Counted from the first letter of the stretch, positions 31,107 through 40,456 are shown. The stretch: 64,000 bases of DNA from Planococcus halocryophilus (GCF_001687585.2 NZ_CP016537.2:3134001-3198000); one strand, 5' to 3'. Translations and numbers: made by a program. Notes: generated by a model from the letters alone, not told the origin.

Positions 31107-32027
31107 TTACTCAATGGTATTCTCTCCAATCAAGTCAAAGAATTTATCTTCCAATGTGGCTTGCAACACACGAACGCCGTAGATGCTGATCCCTTGTTCG
31201 ACTAATTTTTTCAAAATAGCTGGAATTTCTTCACGCTTGACCGACAGCGAAAGTTCTTTCGCGGTCACTCCAATTTTGTTTGCTAATTGGGTTTCCAAAT
31301 ACGTTTTAGCAGGCGCTAGCGGTTCTACTTCGATATAAACTTCTTGTAACGACTCTTCATTTCCAACGTTCTGTACTCGTTCAATGGCAACCAATTCACC
31401 ATTTTTGATGATGCCGATTCGGTCACACATTAATTCGATTTCCGACAGCAAATGACTAGAAACGATGACTGCAACATTTTCTTTTTCCGCTAAATTACGT
31501 ATGTATTTACGAATCTCTCGAATACCTGATGGGTCTAGTCCGTTAGTAGGCTCATCTAATATTAATATCGACGGCCGGTGCAACAACGCTTGTGCAATCC
31601 CGAGACGTTGGCGCATACCTAGTGAATATCGTCCTGCTTTTTCGTGAATGGCGTTACCTAAACCGACCAGTGAAACCACTTCGTTCATGCGCGCTTCTGT
31701 CACGCCATTTACCATCCGCGCGTATTGCTGCAAGTTTTTCCAGCCGCTTAAAAATGGATACATCTCCGGATTTTCCACAATTGCACCTACATGCTGAATC
31801 GCATTTTTGAAATCTGTTTTGATGCTTTTTCCTTCGATCAACACATCACCTTCAGTAATGTCGATCAAGCCCACCATCATGCGGATCGTGGTCGTCTTGC
31901 CCGCTCCGTTTGGTCCTAAAAACCCGAACACTTCGCCTGCCTGGATCTCAAAATCCAGTCCTTTAATAATCGGTTTTTTCCCAATCGTCTTTTTTAACTT
32001 CACCAATTGCATTGCTGGTTTAGACAT
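31107..32027 (-). CDS. ABC transporter ATP-binding protein (ABC-2 exporter)
   Basis: The 306-residue ATPase has Walker A GPNGAGKTTT, signature YSLGMRQRLGIAQAL, Walker B ILILDEPTNGLD and switch His in VSSHLLSE. A ~90-residue C-terminal extension is typical of BcrA-like exporters. It energises the permease encoded immediately downstream. The long frame to 32153 has no ribosome site, while ATG 32027 follows GGGGGCGAGTGT. Relatives export peptides, antibiotics or lipids; no substrate can be assigned. Confidence 0.88.
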   Translation of the reverse strand: MSKPAMQLVKLKKTIGKKPIIKGLDFEIQAGEVFGFLGPNGAGKTTTIRMMVGLIDITEGDVLIEGKSIKTDFKNAIQHVGAIVENPEMYPFLSGWKNLQQYARMVNGVTEARMNEVVSLVGLGNAIHEKAGRYSLGMRQRLGIAQALLHRPSILILDEPTNGLDPSGIREIRKYIRNLAEKENVAVIVSSHLLSEIELMCDRIGIIKNGELVAIERVQNVGNEESLQEVYIEVEPLAPAKTYLETQLANKIGVTAKELSLSVKREEIPAILKKLVEQGISIYGVRVLQATLEDKFFDLIGENTIE

Positions 32028-32132
32028 ACACTCGCCCCCATAAATTATCTTTCCTCCTAACTTTACGAACAGGAAGACAAATAGTTCCTTTAAATGGGAA
32101 ATGAGATATAATATCAAAAAATTAATAAAAAT

Positions 32133-32170
32133 AATTCTGCCGATTACGTTCATCGACAGAATTCTTTTTT
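32133..32170 (-). terminator. Terminator after the PTS gene
   Basis: AATTCTGCCGAT and ATCGACAGAATT form a 12-bp stem with one mismatch, and T-rich tails lie on both sides. Confidence 0.75.
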
Positions 32171-32185
32171 GTGCAATCTTCAGTT

Positions 32186-33733
32186 TTATTGTTCGAGTAT
32201 TTCTTCGATTTCATTCTTAATCACTGACACTTGAGGTCCATACACAACTTGTACACCTGTACCGTTCATAATGACCCCTTTGCTACCAGTCGCAGGAAAT
32301 GAGTTTTTCTTTACAAGTTCAGGATCTTTAACTGTTACACGCAATCGAGTCGCGCAGTTATCAAGGTCTATTATATTCTCTTGTCCTCCAAATGCCTCGA
32401 TGATCGTATGTGGACGGCTAGTTTGCACATCAATCGAATCGCTAACCGCCGGCTCTTCTATTTTTTCATCTTCGCGTCCCGGAGTTTTAAAGTTGAATTT
32501 TATTATCAAGAATTTGAATACGAAATAATACATAAAAAACCATACAATCCCAATGGGAATCACATACATCCAGTTTGTCTTCTCATTACCCTGTAAAATA
32601 CCAAATAAGATAAAGTCGATGAAACCACCAGAGAAAGTCTGTCCAATTGTTATATTGAAAATATCGGCCATCATGAATGCAAGACCATCAAAAATTGCAT
32701 GTACTACGTACAAAATTGGCGCAATAAATAGGAAAGAAAACTCAAGAGGTTCCGTAATTCCCGTTAAAAATGAAGTTAATGCTGCGGATAACATGAGTCC
32801 GCCTACAATTTTGCGATTTTCAGGTTTCGACGTATGATAGATTGCTAATGCAGCTCCTAACAAACCAAACATCATCGTGATAAAACGTCCGGACATAAAG
32901 CGAGATGTTCCTTCATAGAAATGAGTAGTTGATGGGTCGCTCAACTGTGCGAAGAATATATTCTGCGTTCCTTGAACTAGCTGTCCACCAATCTCGAGTG
33001 AACCCCCGATTCCCGTTTGCCAAAATGGCAGATAGAATATATGATGCAACCCAAAAGGACCAAGCATCCGGAGGATAAAACCATAAATGAATGTACCAAT
33101 TACGCCAGTTGCGTTAACTAAACCGCCCGCTTGCGTAATCAAACTTTGGAATAACGGCCAAATAAAATACATCGCCGTTCCTAAAAGAATTGCTGAGAAT
33201 GCAGTGACAATTGGTATAAAACGAGAACCCCCAAAGAACCCAAGATATTGTGGCAACTCAATCTTATTAAATCGATTATGCAAGAGTCCGGTCATAATAC
33301 CGACCATAATTCCCCCAAACACCCCCATCTCAAGCGTTTGAATTCCAAGTGCCATTCCTTGTCCAGCGCCAGATAAAGCTTCTGTCACCAGTTCATCATT
33401 AATGATCAAAATACCATTAATCGATGCGTTCATCACAAGGTACCCAATTAATGCAGCAAGACCCGCAGTCCCTTTGTCTGAACGTGCTAAACCAATAGCA
33501 ATTCCTACTGCAAAAATAACGGGTAAGTTCGCAAAAATAATACTGCCTGCACTACTCATGATCGTAAATATCGCCTGTAGGAATGCGATATCTAAAAATG
33601 GATATGTACTTACCGTATTAGGATTTGATAGAGACCCACCAATCCCAAGTAGCAAACCTGCTGCGGGTAATATTGCAATTGGCAACATAAATGACTTCCC
33701 AAACTGCTGTGCTTTTCCAAATAGATTCTTCAA
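32186..33733 (-). CDS. PTS permease EIICB, glucose/N-acetylglucosamine type
   Basis: The ~515-residue protein has a membrane EIIC (about 1-410, beginning FGKSFMLPIAILPAAGLLLGIGGSL) and a C-terminal EIIB with phospho-Cys in LDNCATRLRV. There is no EIIA domain, so phosphate must come from another protein. It belongs to the GlcNAc/glucose PTS class. A TTG at 33733, eight bases after GGGAGG, gives MKNLFGKAQQF and is the likely start. It lies downstream of the sialic acid genes in the same direction, so it may bring in GlcNAc or a related amino sugar alongside that pathway. Confidence 0.87.
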   Translation of the reverse strand: MKNLFGKAQQFGKSFMLPIAILPAAGLLLGIGGSLSNPNTVSTYPFLDIAFLQAIFTIMSSAGSIIFANLPVIFAVGIAIGLARSDKGTAGLAALIGYLVMNASINGILIINDELVTEALSGAGQGMALGIQTLEMGVFGGIMVGIMTGLLHNRFNKIELPQYLGFFGGSRFIPIVTAFSAILLGTAMYFIWPLFQSLITQAGGLVNATGVIGTFIYGFILRMLGPFGLHHIFYLPFWQTGIGGSLEIGGQLVQGTQNIFFAQLSDPSTTHFYEGTSRFMSGRFITMMFGLLGAALAIYHTSKPENRKIVGGLMLSAALTSFLTGITEPLEFSFLFIAPILYVVHAIFDGLAFMMADIFNITIGQTFSGGFIDFILFGILQGNEKTNWMYVIPIGIVWFFMYYFVFKFLIIKFNFKTPGREDEKIEEPAVSDSIDVQTSRPHTIIEAFGGQENIIDLDNCATRLRVTVKDPELVKKNSFPATGSKGVIMNGTGVQVVYGPQVSVIKNEIEEILEQ

Positions 33734-33790
33734 TTTACGTACCTCCCTACTCATCTTTAACAACTAGATCGATGATTTTTTCAGAAAGAA

Positions 33791-33865
33791 AAAAGAGTAT
33801 CTTCAGTCTTTTCAGGATTTCATAGATCTCATTTTCATCCGAAAAAATTAGAGAGACACTCTTTT
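33791..33865 (-). terminator. Possible terminator/attenuator between nanA and the PTS gene
   Basis: AAAAGAGTGTC (33865-33855) pairs with GATACTCTTTT (33801-33791) over a ~53-nt loop and is followed by a T-rich run on the minus strand. It may reduce read-through from the sialic acid operon. Confidence 0.4.
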
Positions 33866-33921
33866 CAAGGTTTTCAGTGCTTACTTAAAGAGCTGATAGT
33901 TATGTTTAATGGTTGAAACTC

Positions 33922-34788
33922 TTAAAAGTATTTCGCTGCCATTGTCTTCGCAACTTCTACTTTTTCTTCCGTAAGCTCTTTCATTGGCTGACGGCAATAA
34001 CCTGCGTCGACGCCTTTTTCTTTTAAGATTTCTTTCAACGTCTGGTAAAGACCATTGTTTAAGAGTTCCGTGATGAAATCATTTGTTTCGTGTTGGATTT
34101 CACGTGCTTTTGTAATTTCACCTTTGTTGGCCAGTTCGTAAATTTCACGTGCACGTTGTCCGTTAACGTTGAACGTACTACCAATTGCACCGTCAACACC
34201 AAGAACAGCTGCTGAAAGAAGCATCTCATCAAATCCTGCATATAGTAATTTATCAGGGAATGTCTTTCTCATTCGCTCTAATAGATAGAAGTCACCTGCC
34301 GTGAATTTCACTCCAATGATTTTTTCGTTTTCAAAAAGCTCAGCAAATTGATCAATGCTAATATTTACGCCAGTTAAGAACGGAATTGAGTAAATGATCA
34401 TTTTATTGTCTACTGAATTGATGATGGTGTTGTAGTAGTTTTTAATTTCTTCAAAGTCAAATTTATAGTAAAACGGTGTGACTGCAGAAAGCGCATCATA
34501 GCCTAAATCAGTTGCGTATTTAGCAAGTTCAAGCGATTCTTTCAAATTGATTGAACCCACTTGTGCGATCAACTTGACTCGATCTTTTACTTCGTCTTTT
34601 ACTATACGGAAAATTTCTTTCTTTTCTTCGGTGGAAATCATGAAGTTTTCCCCTGTGCTACCGTTTACGTATAAACCGTCTACTTTTGTAACATCGAGAT
34701 TGTACCGAATAATTTCGCGTAATCCTTTTTCATTGATTTCTCCGTCTTTATCGTAAGACACCATTAACGCCGTAAATAAGCCTTTCAT
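33922..34788 (-). CDS. nanA: N-acetylneuraminate lyase NanA
   Basis: This is a 288-residue DHDPS-family aldolase with GSTGE (43-47), Tyr133 in YSIPFLTGV and Schiff-base Lys161 in GVKFTAGD. These residues, with flanking NGSTGENFM and AGFDEML, fit NanA, which splits sialic acid into N-acetylmannosamine and pyruvate. It follows nanE and belongs to a cluster with a TRAP transporter, ROK kinase and RpiR regulator, so the assignment is secure. It is the last of the contiguous catabolic genes before a 190-bp gap. Confidence 0.93.
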   Translation of the reverse strand: MKGLFTALMVSYDKDGEINEKGLREIIRYNLDVTKVDGLYVNGSTGENFMISTEEKKEIFRIVKDEVKDRVKLIAQVGSINLKESLELAKYATDLGYDALSAVTPFYYKFDFEEIKNYYNTIINSVDNKMIIYSIPFLTGVNISIDQFAELFENEKIIGVKFTAGDFYLLERMRKTFPDKLLYAGFDEMLLSAAVLGVDGAIGSTFNVNGQRAREIYELANKGEITKAREIQHETNDFITELLNNGLYQTLKEILKEKGVDAGYCRQPMKELTEEKVEVAKTMAAKYF

Positions 34789-34819
34789 CTAATGACCGCT
34801 CCCTTTACCATATTGTGTT

Positions 34820-35509
34820 CTACTTGTTCATACTTGAGACAAAACGTTTTGTAATTTCTCTTGGTCGAGTAATTGCTGATCCTACAATACATCCGTGAGC
34901 GCCATAAGCCATGGCTTGTTCTAATTCTTCTGGCCGCCAGTACCCGCCTTCTGCCATTACAGGAGTTTCTATCGCTTCGCAAAGAGATTTGATCAACCCG
35001 GTATTCGGAAGCACTGTGTTTTTTGTGTAATCTGTGTACCCTGAAAGTGTCGTTGCGACTAAGTCAAAGCCCAAATCGCTTGCTTTTACGCCTTCTTCCA
35101 ACGTTGAAATGTCCGCCATTAGTAAGACATCTGGAAATGCATGTCGGATTTCCGCGTAAAATTCATCTAAGCTTTTTCCTTTTGGTCTCAGCTGATTTGT
35201 GGCATCGAGTGCGACGATTTCCGCTCCCGATTTCACTACTTCTTCGACTTCTTTCAACGTAGCTGTGATGAATACTTTGCTATCGTCGTAATCGCGCTTC
35301 ACAATGCCAATGACCGGCAAGTCGACTAGTCCTTTTATGGCACTGATGTCTTCATAGCTATTGGCTCGGATGCCTACAGCTCCGCCTTCTTGAGCTGCTA
35401 CTGCTAACCTCGACATAATGTACGAACTATGAAGCGGTTCGTCATCTAATGCCTGACACGAGACAACCAGCCCACCCTTCAGTTTTGCTAGTAATGACTG
35501 TTTATCCAT
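34820..35509 (-). CDS. nanE: N-acetylmannosamine-6-phosphate 2-epimerase NanE
   Basis: The 229-residue TIM-barrel protein begins LLAKLKGGLVVSCQALDDEPLHSSYIM. It shows the catalytic Lys region GIVKRDYDDS, LDATNQLRP, LMADISTLEEGV and AEGGYWRPEEL, all typical of NanE. It converts ManNAc-6-P to GlcNAc-6-P, the third step of sialic acid breakdown. The downstream deacetylase and deaminase (nagA, nagB) are not in the window. Confidence 0.93.
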   Translation of the reverse strand: MDKQSLLAKLKGGLVVSCQALDDEPLHSSYIMSRLAVAAQEGGAVGIRANSYEDISAIKGLVDLPVIGIVKRDYDDSKVFITATLKEVEEVVKSGAEIVALDATNQLRPKGKSLDEFYAEIRHAFPDVLLMADISTLEEGVKASDLGFDLVATTLSGYTDYTKNTVLPNTGLIKSLCEAIETPVMAEGGYWRPEELEQAMAYGAHGCIVGSAITRPREITKRFVSSMNK

Positions 35510-35554
35510 AACGACTACTCCCTAATGTTCAATAATTTAAACCTCTGTGCTTGG

Positions 35555-36397
35555 TTAATAAAGTTTACTTGATGTGTTTTTTGAAATTTTTAATTGTACG
35601 GCTTTTGCTTCTTTTTCATTTTTCATCGCTAAGCCTGTACAAATCAGATCGATTAAAAACAGTTGAGATATTTTCGAAACTAATGATCCACTGTCTAATG
35701 GACTTTCTTTAGACGAAGATAATAAGACTAAATCAGCAAATTTCGTCAAAGGGGATTTTGTATAGCTCGTCAAAGCAATCACAGTTGCGCCACTTTCTTT
35801 TGACGCACTTACTGCGTCTATAATGTCTTTTGTACTGCCTGTTAAACTAACGGCGATGACAACTGTTTTTTCCGTCATCGAAGCTGCTCGCATCATTTGA
35901 AAATGTGAATCCGTAATGACACTTGCATTTTTGCCGATTCGCATCAATCGGTTTTGCATGTCTAGCGCAGCAATTCCCGATGAGCCAACTCCAAAAATCA
36001 CAACATCTTCAGATTCAGCTATTTTCATGATAGCTTGGTCCAATAATTCTTCTTTTGCTACTTCAGCAGTGTCTGAAATCACTTGAATGACATTGTTTTT
36101 CACTTTATCGATATACGTATCTTCAGTGGTTTCCGGAGTGATTGTTGAAATTTCTTGAGCAAGCATAAACTTGAAATCTTGGAAGCCTTTATAGTCTAGC
36201 TTTCTGAAGAACCGCAATAAAGTTGCTTCTGCAACGTCGCATACTTCCGCCATTTCCGTTAAAGAGTGATAAAGAACTTGATCTTTATTTCCCAAAATAT
36301 ATTCGTATACTTTTGTATCTGACTTTGTGAAATCAGCTTTCATCTGTTCCATCAGTAGCGTCGGTTTTACGCCGACTAATTTTGTTTGTGTTTTCAT
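35555..36397 (-). CDS. RpiR/MurR-family regulator of the sialic acid genes
   Basis: The 280-residue protein has an N-terminal HTH-RpiR domain (about 10-85, LYHSLTEMAEVCDVAEATLLRFFRKLDYKGFQDFK) and a C-terminal SIS sugar-phosphate-binding domain (about 115-255, VVIFGVGSSGIAALDMQNRL). Such proteins sense ManNAc-6-P or GlcNAc-6-P. It lies inside the operon and its ATG overlaps the end of nanK by 4 bp. The perfect palindrome with core TGAAAGTTAACTTTCA upstream of siaP is the likely operator. Confidence 0.88.
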   Translation of the reverse strand: MKTQTKLVGVKPTLLMEQMKADFTKSDTKVYEYILGNKDQVLYHSLTEMAEVCDVAEATLLRFFRKLDYKGFQDFKFMLAQEISTITPETTEDTYIDKVKNNVIQVISDTAEVAKEELLDQAIMKIAESEDVVIFGVGSSGIAALDMQNRLMRIGKNASVITDSHFQMMRAASMTEKTVVIAVSLTGSTKDIIDAVSASKESGATVIALTSYTKSPLTKFADLVLLSSSKESPLDSGSLVSKISQLFLIDLICTGLAMKNEKEAKAVQLKISKNTSSKLY

Positions 36398-37308
36398 TTA
36401 GCACCTCGCCTCACTTGTTGGAGTTCATAATTTTTAATGGCACCCAACAAATTCGAGCGATTTCCATTTTTCGCTAAACGAATAGTGAGCTTTTCTTTGA
36501 AGGGATCTAGCAAATTCCTGAAAACAGCCTTTTCGATTTCCTGCTCTAGCCACTTTCCTTGAGCTGAAATCCCGCCCCCTATAACAACCGAGTCAGGATT
36601 CCAAATATAGATCAAGGATTGCAAACCAAGTGCTAAATCGTCTAGCCATTCATGAAATAATTTGACGGAAGCGTTGTCGCCACATTTAACTTTTTCCATA
36701 AATGCCGGCAGTTGTTGTTGTGGGTTTACTTCTTGGATTTTTTGTTCTAGCCGACTGGCAGATGCGTATTGCTCAAAGCATCCCCTTTGTCCACATAAGC
36801 AAAGTCTTCCGTTAGGGTAGAGATTCATATGACCAATGGCTCCGGCTAAATGAGTAGATCCTTTATGGATTTGTCCATTTAGCGCCAGAGAACCACCAAT
36901 TCCAGTTCCAATCGTCAAAAACAGTAAATTATGAGCGTCTGAAGAAACGTCTTTTGAGAGTTCCCCGAGTGCACCGCAATGCACATCATTTTCAAGTTCT
37001 ACAGGGAGTTGAAGTTCGGTCTCGAGTATTTGTTTAACGTTCATCCCACTATAACCTGGTATGGTTTCTGTCGCATAAATCACTTTTCCAGCTTTTGAGT
37101 CAATCGATCCTGCTGTACTGATGGCGACGCCTTCTATGGCCCAGTCTTTTTGAAGGTCTTTTGTCAAAGTTTTAATCCTTCCAACGAGTTTTCCTCCACC
37201 TTTGAACGCTTCCGTAGAAGTCACTTTCTCAACAACTAAATACCCTTCAGAATCCCCAACACCATATTTAATATTTGTTCCTCCAATATCGAATACAGCT
37301 AGTAACAT
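36394..37308 (-). CDS. nanK: ROK-family N-acetylmannosamine kinase
   Basis: The 304-residue ROK sugar kinase has the N-terminal phosphate loop VFDIGGTNIKYGVG, the central LTIGTGIGGSLAL and the ROK zinc motif GHMNLYPNGRLCLCGQRGCFEQYASA. In this cluster it should phosphorylate ManNAc for NanE. A glucokinase-like specificity cannot be excluded by sequence alone. The long frame starting at 37362 overlaps the transporter gene; ATG 37308 follows AAGAAGGAATCCCAC and is preferred. Confidence 0.88.
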   Translation of the reverse strand: MLLAVFDIGGTNIKYGVGDSEGYLVVEKVTSTEAFKGGGKLVGRIKTLTKDLQKDWAIEGVAISTAGSIDSKAGKVIYATETIPGYSGMNVKQILETELQLPVELENDVHCGALGELSKDVSSDAHNLLFLTIGTGIGGSLALNGQIHKGSTHLAGAIGHMNLYPNGRLCLCGQRGCFEQYASASRLEQKIQEVNPQQQLPAFMEKVKCGDNASVKLFHEWLDDLALGLQSLIYIWNPDSVVIGGGISAQGKWLEQEIEKAVFRNLLDPFKEKLTIRLAKNGNRSNLLGAIKNYELQQVRRGAK

Positions 37309-37327
37309 GTGGGATTCCTTCTTTCGT

Positions 37328-38608
37328 TTAAGGTAATAATAGATTTGGTAAGAATAGAGCAATCTGCGGGAAGAACGTAATCAGTAACAAACAAACAACG
37401 AGTGGAATGATAAACGGAATGACGCCTCGCGTTAATGTGGCCACTGGAATATTCCCGACTCGGGACACTACAAACAAGGCCATGCCCATTGGCGGAGTCA
37501 ATATCCCAATCATTAAGTTTAGAATAACAATTATACCAAAGTGTACAGGATCTACCCCCGCTACAAGTACGACTGGCACTAAAATAGGTACCAATAAAAT
37601 CAATAGCGCTAAAGATTCGACAAACATGCCAAGGAAAATAAGCAAGAGGTTCATCAATAACAATAAGACAATTGGGTTATCTGTAACGTTCAAGAAGAAA
37701 TCTGCGACTTTAATCGCGACTTGTTCATGCGCAATCATTTGGCCGAAAAACTCGACACCCATGATCATCAATACAGCAACACCGGTTAATTTCATCGATT
37801 CCACTACGTTCGTAAACAATAATTTAAAGTTAAGTTCTCTGTAAACAAAGAAACCTAAGAACATGGCGTAAAGCGTAGCAACAATTGCCGCTTCAGTTGG
37901 CGTAAAGAATCCGGAGAAAATCCCGCCGATGATAATAATCGGTGTTAACAATGCCCAAAATGCACGTTTGAAATGATAAAGTCGCGTTTTCATCGAAGCT
38001 TTCGGTGCTTTTGCATAGCCACGTTTTTTCGCCCATACGTAAGCAACAACCATTAACGAAAATGTCATTAACAACCCTGGTAAAACACCTGCTAAAAACA
38101 AACGCGCGATTGATTGATCTGAAATAACACCATAAATGATGAGTGGAATACTCGGTGGAATAATGGGTCCGATAATCGCCGAAGCTGCTGTTAATCCGCC
38201 TGAGTAATCGTCATCGTACTTTTCGTCTCTCATCGATTTAATCTCTAATTGTCCAAGACCTCCAGCATCTGCTAAAGCCGATCCAGACATTCCGGAAAAC
38301 ATAAGAGAAGCCATAATATTTACATGGCCGAGACCACCGCTATAGTGCCCGACCAATGATTTCGCAAAAGCAAAAATTCGTTCTGTAATACCTGAAGAGT
38401 TCATCAAAGTCCCCGTTAAGATGAAAAACGGAACGGCTAGTAGCGCAAAACTGTCGATACTATCGATTAACTTCGCTCCCGAGAAGAACACTAAGCTCCA
38501 ATCCGTCATCGCGAAGTAAGCCAGTGCTGCAACGATTAACGTAAAGCCAACAGGCATTCCTAAAAACAGAAGCAACAGCCATATGATAAAGATAATGCCG
38601 ACTTCCAT
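37328..38608 (-). CDS. siaM: Sialic acid TRAP transporter large permease (DctM/SiaM)
   Basis: This is a 426-residue membrane protein with about 12 hydrophobic segments, typical of TRAP DctM subunits ([64 protein letters not shown]). It translocates substrate delivered by the solute-binding protein using a sodium gradient. Its ATG abuts the DctQ stop codon, and its ribosome site AAGGAGGAG lies in the end of dctQ. Sialic acid as substrate is inferred from the adjacent nan genes. Confidence 0.92.
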   Translation of the reverse strand: MEVGIIFIIWLLLLFLGMPVGFTLIVAALAYFAMTDWSLVFFSGAKLIDSIDSFALLAVPFFILTGTLMNSSGITERIFAFAKSLVGHYSGGLGHVNIMASLMFSGMSGSALADAGGLGQLEIKSMRDEKYDDDYSGGLTAASAIIGPIIPPSIPLIIYGVISDQSIARLFLAGVLPGLLMTFSLMVVAYVWAKKRGYAKAPKASMKTRLYHFKRAFWALLTPIIIIGGIFSGFFTPTEAAIVATLYAMFLGFFVYRELNFKLLFTNVVESMKLTGVAVLMIMGVEFFGQMIAHEQVAIKVADFFLNVTDNPIVLLLLMNLLLIFLGMFVESLALLILLVPILVPVVLVAGVDPVHFGIIVILNLMIGILTPPMGMALFVVSRVGNIPVATLTRGVIPFIIPLVVCLLLITFFPQIALFLPNLLLP

Positions 38609-39076
38609 TTACATCTCCTCCTTCGCATTGCGCCATTCTCGATAGTTGCGCTCAAGAAGACGATAAATCATCAACACCGAAAGAAGAGGAAGAGCACTGT
38701 ACATATACACATATGAAATTCCTAATGCCACAATATCAACAGGCACCTTTCGCAAAGCCATTTCGTAGCCAATGTAGGCCATCAACAACAAAACGATTAA
38801 AATGACAAATTGGAATACATAATTCAACCCTTTTTGGATCGCTTTTGGCATCTTTTCAACAAAATAATCAATATACACATGTCCATTTTCTTTTATCCCG
38901 ATGGATACCGCTAAGTAACCAACATAGATAAAGATAAATTTCGCTAATGCTTCTGACCATGTTAACGGCTGATCAAGGACGAGGCGGAAGAAAATTTGCA
39001 TCGTCAAGACAATTAACATGATGATAAAAAGAACCCCGCCTACGATTTCTTCAAAATTCGCCAAAAACTTTTTCAT
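38609..39076 (-). CDS. siaQ: Sialic acid TRAP transporter small permease (DctQ/SiaQ)
   Basis: The 155-residue protein has four hydrophobic segments (about 10-30, 45-65, 85-107, 125-147) in the DctQ pattern, with LVLDQPLTWSEALAKFIFIYVGYLAVSIGIKENGHVYIDYFVE in the middle. It forms the membrane complex with DctM. It lies between the binding-protein and large-permease genes with tight spacing. Confidence 0.9.
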   Translation of the reverse strand: MKKFLANFEEIVGGVLFIIMLIVLTMQIFFRLVLDQPLTWSEALAKFIFIYVGYLAVSIGIKENGHVYIDYFVEKMPKAIQKGLNYVFQFVILIVLLLMAYIGYEMALRKVPVDIVALGISYVYMYSALPLLSVLMIYRLLERNYREWRNAKEEM

Positions 39077-39095
39077 GATTTCACCTGATTCCTAA

Positions 39096-40118
39096 TTAAT
39101 CGTTTGCTCCTTGAATTTCTTTCAAATAGTCTTCAGCGCCTTCACCTATTTCTTCAAGGTATGATGGGTAAGCTTCAGCTACGGCTGTTTTAAATTCTTC
39201 AAGGTCTGGCTCTGTTACCGTCATGCCTTCTTCTTTAAACTTCTCTACTAAACTTGCTTCTTGCTCTTCAAATAGCGATGTGTGGTAAGTTGCAGCTTCT
39301 TCGATACCTGCTTGTAAAATTTCTTGCAAGTCTTCTGGTAGTTTGTCCATTGTTTGTTTGCTTACTACATAGTTAACGTCGTTTAATACGTGATTTGTGA
39401 TGGCTAAGTAATCTTGGACTTCATAAAATTTCTGTGCATCGATTGTAGATAGCGGGTTTTCTTGACCATCTACAGCGTTTGTTTGCAATGCTAAGTAAAC
39501 TTCAGTGAAAGCCATTGGTGTTGCAGATGCGCCAGTATAGTTCGCGTAGTCGAGTAAGTTTTGAGCTTCTGGAACGCGTAGTTTCAAGCCTTTCATGTCT
39601 TCTAATGATTCAATTGCACGGTTTGAAGTTGTTTGACGCGTACCGTTGTAGGCATTTCCGGCAAGAACCCAGTTATGCTCTGCTGCTAATTCTTCTTTCA
39701 AGCCCTTACCGTAATCTGTATCGTTTAATACTTTGGTAACGTGTTCATAGTTATCGACAATGTATGGCAAGCCCATTAGTGAAGCACGTGGTACCCAAAT
39801 TCCAAAACGACCCGTTTCAGCGAATGTGATATCCAACGATCCTTCGCTTGTTTGTTCTAGCATTGCGCGGTCATCGCCTAATTGAGAGTTTGGATATAAT
39901 TTTACTGTTAAACGGCCGTCACTTTCATTGTCTACGTATTCTGCCAATTTTTCAGCTGCTTTGTATTCGTTCTGCTGGTTTCCAGCGACCATTCCGAATT
40001 TCAGCTCAAATTTCTCAGATGAGTCTCCCCCGCTCTCTTCTTCACTAGATGCTGAACATGCGCTTAAGATCACTAATGCTAAAAACAATACCCCTATTGA
40101 TAACCAACGTTTTGTCAT
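39096..40118 (-). CDS. siaP: TRAP transporter solute-binding lipoprotein (DctP/SiaP)
   Basis: The 340-residue protein starts with a lipoprotein signal peptide (MTKRWLSIGVLFLALVILSAC, lipobox LSAC, Cys21) and an acidic Ser/Glu linker. A DctP fold follows, with FGMVAGNQQNEYKAAEKLAEYV, YPNSQLGDDRAMLEQT, LKLRVPEAQNLL (substrate Arg) and LALQTNAVDGQENPLSTI. It captures the substrate outside the cell, anchored by lipid because Gram-positives lack a periplasm. It is the first gene of the operon, and its promoter, two operators and a cre-like site lie within 140 bp upstream. Confidence 0.92.
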   Translation of the reverse strand: MTKRWLSIGVLFLALVILSACSASSEEESGGDSSEKFELKFGMVAGNQQNEYKAAEKLAEYVDNESDGRLTVKLYPNSQLGDDRAMLEQTSEGSLDITFAETGRFGIWVPRASLMGLPYIVDNYEHVTKVLNDTDYGKGLKEELAAEHNWVLAGNAYNGTRQTTSNRAIESLEDMKGLKLRVPEAQNLLDYANYTGASATPMAFTEVYLALQTNAVDGQENPLSTIDAQKFYEVQDYLAITNHVLNDVNYVVSKQTMDKLPEDLQEILQAGIEEAATYHTSLFEEQEASLVEKFKEEGMTVTEPDLEEFKTAVAEAYPSYLEEIGEGAEDYLKEIQGAND

Positions 40119-40148
40119 AATTTTTTCTCCCCTTTTCCCTTTTTTTAA

Positions 40149-40162
40149 TGAAAGTGCTTACA
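40149..40162 (-). promoter_or_regulatory. CcpA cre-like site before siaP
   Basis: On the minus strand TGTAAGCACTTTCA matches the Bacillus cre consensus TGWAANCGNTNWCA at all but one position (A for G in the centre). It lies between the RpiR operator and the ribosome site, inside the transcribed leader, where CcpA can act as a roadblock. Confidence 0.6.
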
Positions 40163-40187
40163 AATTTGAAAGTTAACTTTCAAATTT
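40162..40187. promoter_or_regulatory. Main RpiR-type operator of the sialic acid operon
   Basis: A perfect 26-bp palindrome (AAATTTGAAAGTT then AACTTTCAAATTT) lies 44 bp before the siaP start. It contains the core TGAAAGTTAACTTTCA. Confidence 0.72.
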
Positions 40188-40197
40188 AATTTATTTT

Positions 40198-40213
40198 TGA
40201 CAGTTTACTTTCA
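40198..40213. promoter_or_regulatory. Second RpiR-type operator
   Basis: TGACAGTTTACTTTCA matches the core of the first operator at 14 of 16 positions. The two centres are 31 bp apart, about three helical turns, so both lie on the same DNA face. Confidence 0.6.
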
Positions 40214-40226
40214 CTAAATTAACGTA

Positions 40227-40255
40227 AGTATACTTTTATGCGAGTTTTCTGTCAA
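40227..40255 (-). promoter_or_regulatory. Promoter of the sialic acid operon
   Basis: TTGACA (40255-40250) and TATACT (40232-40227) are separated by exactly 17 bp on the minus strand. Transcription would start near 40220, just upstream of both operators. Confidence 0.8.
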
Positions 40256-40319
40256 CTATTTTTTAAAATTTGATGGTTAGTTGTCAGAATAAGTGGATAT
40301 GAATTAGAAAAGCTGCTTG

Positions 40320-40430
40320 GGATTCCGTCGCTCGCTTTCCGCGGGTACGGCTGCCTCTGCTGCTTCCTTCGCTCAGCTCAGTCCAATAGCTCCGGCCCGT
40401 TCTATTTCCGCTGGAGTCGAGCACCTGCAT
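40320..40430. repeat. GC-rich extragenic repeat, copy 1
   Basis: It begins near GCTCGCTTTCCGCGGG and ends near TTCCGCTGGAGTCGAGC. The ends match those of the copy at 45735-45842 (CGCTTTCCGCGG and TTCCGCAGGAGTCG), while the middle differs. It stands out in GC content from its surroundings. Similar extragenic elements are, as I recall, scattered through Bacillales genomes. Confidence 0.7.
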
Positions 40431-40456
40431 GCCAAGGCCACGAGTATGCAGAAAAT

